Shown: positions 62,329 through 64,000 of the stretch, in pieces
How the letters are laid out: each line of letters opens with the position of its first letter
Numbering within the stretch: position 1 is the stretch's first letter
Source of the DNA: Bog-756 sp963813525
GTDB lineage: Bacteria; Actinomycetota; Acidimicrobiia; Acidimicrobiales; RAAP-2
Length of the DNA stretch: 64,000 nucleotides
Reading direction: 5' to 3'
NCBI GenBank assembly: GCA_963813525.1
Contig: CAWEZI010000005.1
Location: 1,860,001 to 1,924,000, forward strand
Translations under genes and position numbers: made by a program
Notes under the pieces: generated by a model
Database searches by the model: none
What the model was told of the DNA's origin: nothing
The model's input: the letters and a program-made list of their open reading frames with translations, nothing else

Positions 62329-63016
62329 AGGCGGGGAGAATGGCTCCGCTGATGGGCGCGGCCGCCTCACTCACCAGGAAGGCGACCACTTCGGAGATGG
62401 CATCGGGGGCGACGGCGTGGGCCAGGACCTCCTTGGGGAACGAAGCACGTGCGGTTGCTGTGTCGAGCAGCTGGGGGGCGATGCTGTTGACCCTAATGCC
62501 GAGGGGCCGCAGCTCGACATCGAGAACACGGGTCAGGTGGACGAGGGCGGCCTTGCTCACCGAGTACGCCGCCATACCGGCCGAGGGCTCCAATCCTGGT
62601 CGGGCGGCGATGTGCACGATGGAACCCGACCCGCTCTGCTGCATATGGGGAGCGACCGCCTGGCTGAGCCACAATGCCGAACCGAGGTTGACGTCGATCA
62701 TGAGGCGCAACTGGTCCGGCGTCGTCGTCAACGCCTCTCCGGTCTGAAACGCGCCGATGGTGTTCACCAACACGTCTGGAGGGCCGACGTCGTGAACGAT
62801 CCGTTCGACCAGTGGAGCGGCGGTCTGTGGATCAGTGGCATCGACCACCTGGCGGGTGATGCCGTCGGGAAGGCCTTCCATGCCGCGCTCGTTGCGGTCG
62901 ACCCCCACCACGGTCATGCCGCGGCCGGCAAGCTTGACGGCCGTGGCCAAACCGAGCTCGCCACCGGCGCCGACCACGATTGCTACCCGGTCCACCGGGT
63001 GTCCGTCATCCGTCAT
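62318..63016 (-). CDS. short-chain dehydrogenase/reductase
   Basis: 232 residues from ATG 63016 (GTGGAGG upstream). DRVAIVVGAGGELGLATAVKLAG is a variant of the TGxxxGxG loop, PDVLVNTIGAFQTGE corresponds to NNAG, and the catalytic YSVSK motif is present. AALVHLTRVLDVELRPLGIRVNSIAP completes the family. First gene of the SDR-AlkA-AKR operon; divergent from the MarR gene with a shared operator in between. Substrate unknown. Confidence 0.9.
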   Translation of the reverse strand: MTDDGHPVDRVAIVVGAGGELGLATAVKLAGRGMTVVGVDRNERGMEGLPDGITRQVVDATDPQTAAPLVERIVHDVGPPDVLVNTIGAFQTGEALTTTPDQLRLMIDVNLGSALWLSQAVAPHMQQSGSGSIVHIAARPGLEPSAGMAAYSVSKAALVHLTRVLDVELRPLGIRVNSIAPQLLDTATARASFPKEVLAHAVAPDAISEVVAFLVSEAAAPISGAILPAYGT

Positions 63017-63101
63017 GCGATGCCTCCACTTGTGTGATCCGTCGGAGCAGTTGTGTGCCGACACTGGTTGGGTACCGAACGTTGGGTCGAGGGTCTATCG
63101 A

Positions 63102-63117
63102 TTGCGTGGTCAAGCAA
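63102..63117. promoter_or_regulatory. putative MarR operator between SDR operon and marR-type gene
   Basis: TTGCGTGGTCAAGCAA contains TTGC and GCAA half-sites separated by 8 bp, in the divergent promoter region 14 bp before the MarR start. The same sequence with one mismatch recurs at the right edge of the window. Confidence 0.65.
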
Positions 63118-63130
63118 GTTATTATTGGGC

Positions 63131-63613
63131 ATGGCCACTCTCAAGCCGCTCTCTCCGACCGAGGAGGAGCTCTGGCGCGCCGTGATGCGAATTGTCAAAG
63201 TCATCCCCCGACATCTGGACTCCGACCTGATCAGAGGCGCTGGCCTGACGGCGAGCGAGTACACGACGATCATGCATCTTTCCGAAGGTCCCAATCGGGA
63301 GCTGCGGATGGCCGACCTGGCTAGCGCCACCGACTTGTCGGCGAGTCGGATGACCCGGCTGGTGGACGATCTGCAAACGCGTGGCCTGGTGACGAAGACG
63401 GCGAGCTCGTCTGACGCCCGGGGCAACGTGGCCAGGCTCACGCCCCGGGGCATGGCCAAACTCAAGTCGGCGTGGCCGGTTCACCTGGCCAGCGTCCGGC
63501 GTCGTTTTTTGGACTGCATCGATGCGGCGGACATCGACGGGGTCACCAAAGCGCTGGCCGAGGTGGCCGTCCACCTCGAAGACACGTCGGACCCACAACC
63601 AGTGCGGAGCTAG
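63131..63613 (+). CDS. MarR-family regulator
   Basis: 160 residues from ATG 63131 (frame open to 63053). Helices LTASEYTTIMHLSEGPNRELRMADLASATDLSASRMTRLVDDLQTRGLVTKTAS form the winged helix, with the wing SSSDARGNVARLTPRG. MarR proteins repress divergently encoded detoxification genes and release DNA upon binding small phenolic or oxidised ligands. Its position next to the SDR-AlkA-AKR operon with a palindromic site in between indicates control of that operon and itself. The ribosome-binding site of the chosen start is weak. Confidence 0.88.
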   Translation: MATLKPLSPTEEELWRAVMRIVKVIPRHLDSDLIRGAGLTASEYTTIMHLSEGPNRELRMADLASATDLSASRMTRLVDDLQTRGLVTKTASSSDARGNVARLTPRGMAKLKSAWPVHLASVRRRFLDCIDAADIDGVTKALAEVAVHLEDTSDPQPVRS

Positions 63614-63974
63614 GTCCTCCGGTTCCCGACCGGTTGACTGCGGGCGGCCAGGCCGCGATCGACGCAGGGTCGACCGAGCCATGGGTTCAGAGCCTTGTGC
63701 CGAGTCGAGAAGTGCGGACGATGTCGGCCACATCAGGAACGGCACCGGGCCAGGGGCGCTGCCCTGCCAGGCCAGGGACGTCCGGCCGATGGGCTGAGCA
63801 CCCGCCTCCGTGATGCATCACAGGCCCGCGCTGCACGCCTCGGGGGAGGCATCGGTTCACCAGTCACGTAGGGCTCCTCTCGTGCCAAGCAAGCTCGTTC
63901 TTCCCTTCTGTGCACCGGAGTCTAAAAGAAGTTGCTTGCCCACGCAAGATCAACGCGGTAACGTGCCCTTGGTC
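63614..63974. other. intergenic region
   Basis: About 360 bp; no supported gene. The right end holds the second operator copy and promoter-like TTGCCC (63936-63941) and TAACGT (63959-63964) with a 17-bp spacer. Confidence 0.45.
63932..63947. promoter_or_regulatory. second copy of the MarR-type operator
   Basis: TTGCTTGCCCACGCAA is the reverse complement of TTGCGTGGGCAAGCAA and differs from the site at 63102 in a single base. It overlaps a promoter-like TTGCCC/TAACGT pair. A degenerate half-site CGTGCCAAGCAAG occurs at about 63881. Confidence 0.7.
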
Positions 63975-64000
63975 ATGGCCGTCGATACGACCCTGACAAC
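63975..64000 (+). CDS. start of a gene leaving the window
   Basis: ATG 63975 opens a frame reading M-A-V-D-T-T-L-T to the window edge, about 12 bp behind the promoter-like TAACGT (TTGCCC/TAACGT pair). Too short to identify; its existence rests on the promoter-like sequence and operator just upstream. Confidence 0.3.

Overview
The window is 64 kb of high-GC DNA from a free-living actinobacterium, most likely of the class Acidimicrobiia or a near relative. Support for this: strong purine-rich ribosome-binding sites with frequent GTG starts, an F420-type flavin/deazaflavin oxidoreductase and an F420:NADP-type reductase, many exporters of the actinobacterial 14-TM and MMPL types, and a secreted protein built from SCxxAxxCWAVG and GYWLVAADGGVFSFGDA repeats that I associate with these lineages. 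The assignment comes from gene content only. I see no rRNA, tRNA or CRISPR array.

Layout. 0-3 kb: the 5' part of a pentapeptide-repeat lipoprotein (minus, running off the left edge), a small serine recombinase behind an AT-rich inverted repeat, an F420-type oxidoreductase and a small zinc-ribbon membrane protein. 3-15 kb, all minus: a TVGYGD potassium channel, a secreted Vgb-like propeller protein, a DHA2 exporter, a DUF1275 membrane protein, a ferritin-like protein, a malic enzyme-fumarase pair overlapping by ATGA, and an HSL-type esterase. 15-17 kb: a DUF5666-like membrane-anchored protein and a methyltransferase. 18-22.5 kb: two divergent genes for Val/Ser/Thr/Ala repeat proteins. The minus copy is broken into three frames; the plus copy is intact, secreted and carries perfect 66-bp and ~170-bp tandem repeats.

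23-25.6 kb holds the most unusual locus. A consensus-like promoter drives a 76-residue peptide with a leader-like N-terminus (LPPREVM) and a Gly/Asn-rich C-terminal part. A 14-bp hairpin with a UUCG loop follows, then a large membrane M50 metalloprotease with an N-terminal PqqD-like region and a C-terminal LysM domain. I read this as a candidate ribosomally made, protease-processed and probably wall-associated peptide system.

26-37 kb: a VOC protein, an F420:NADP-type reductase, a second DHA2 exporter, small membrane proteins, a SulP anion transporter, a membrane-fused diacylglycerol-kinase-like protein, a PPK2 polyphosphate kinase and a GH15 glucan hydrolase/trehalase. 37.6-42.4 kb is a run of plus-strand genes in which three of four are broken (2-hydroxyacid dehydrogenase, FUSC transporter, pyruvate-oxidase-type TPP enzyme). 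An alpha/beta hydrolase between them is intact.

42-64 kb: a secreted repeat protein, a Tat-exported phospholipase C-like enzyme, and a four-gene SDR-MFS-DUF427-TetR operon with matching AGACAG-GT-CTGTCT operators at both ends. Then come a channel-like membrane protein, an ATP-dependent DNA ligase, an OsmC-thiolase coupled pair, an aldehyde dehydrogenase, an MMPL exporter, a CBS-containing site-2 protease, a 2-hydroxyacid dehydrogenase and an SDR-AlkA-aldo/keto reductase operon divergent from a MarR regulator. The inferred MarR operator recurs, with one mismatch, at the right edge in front of a gene that leaves the window.
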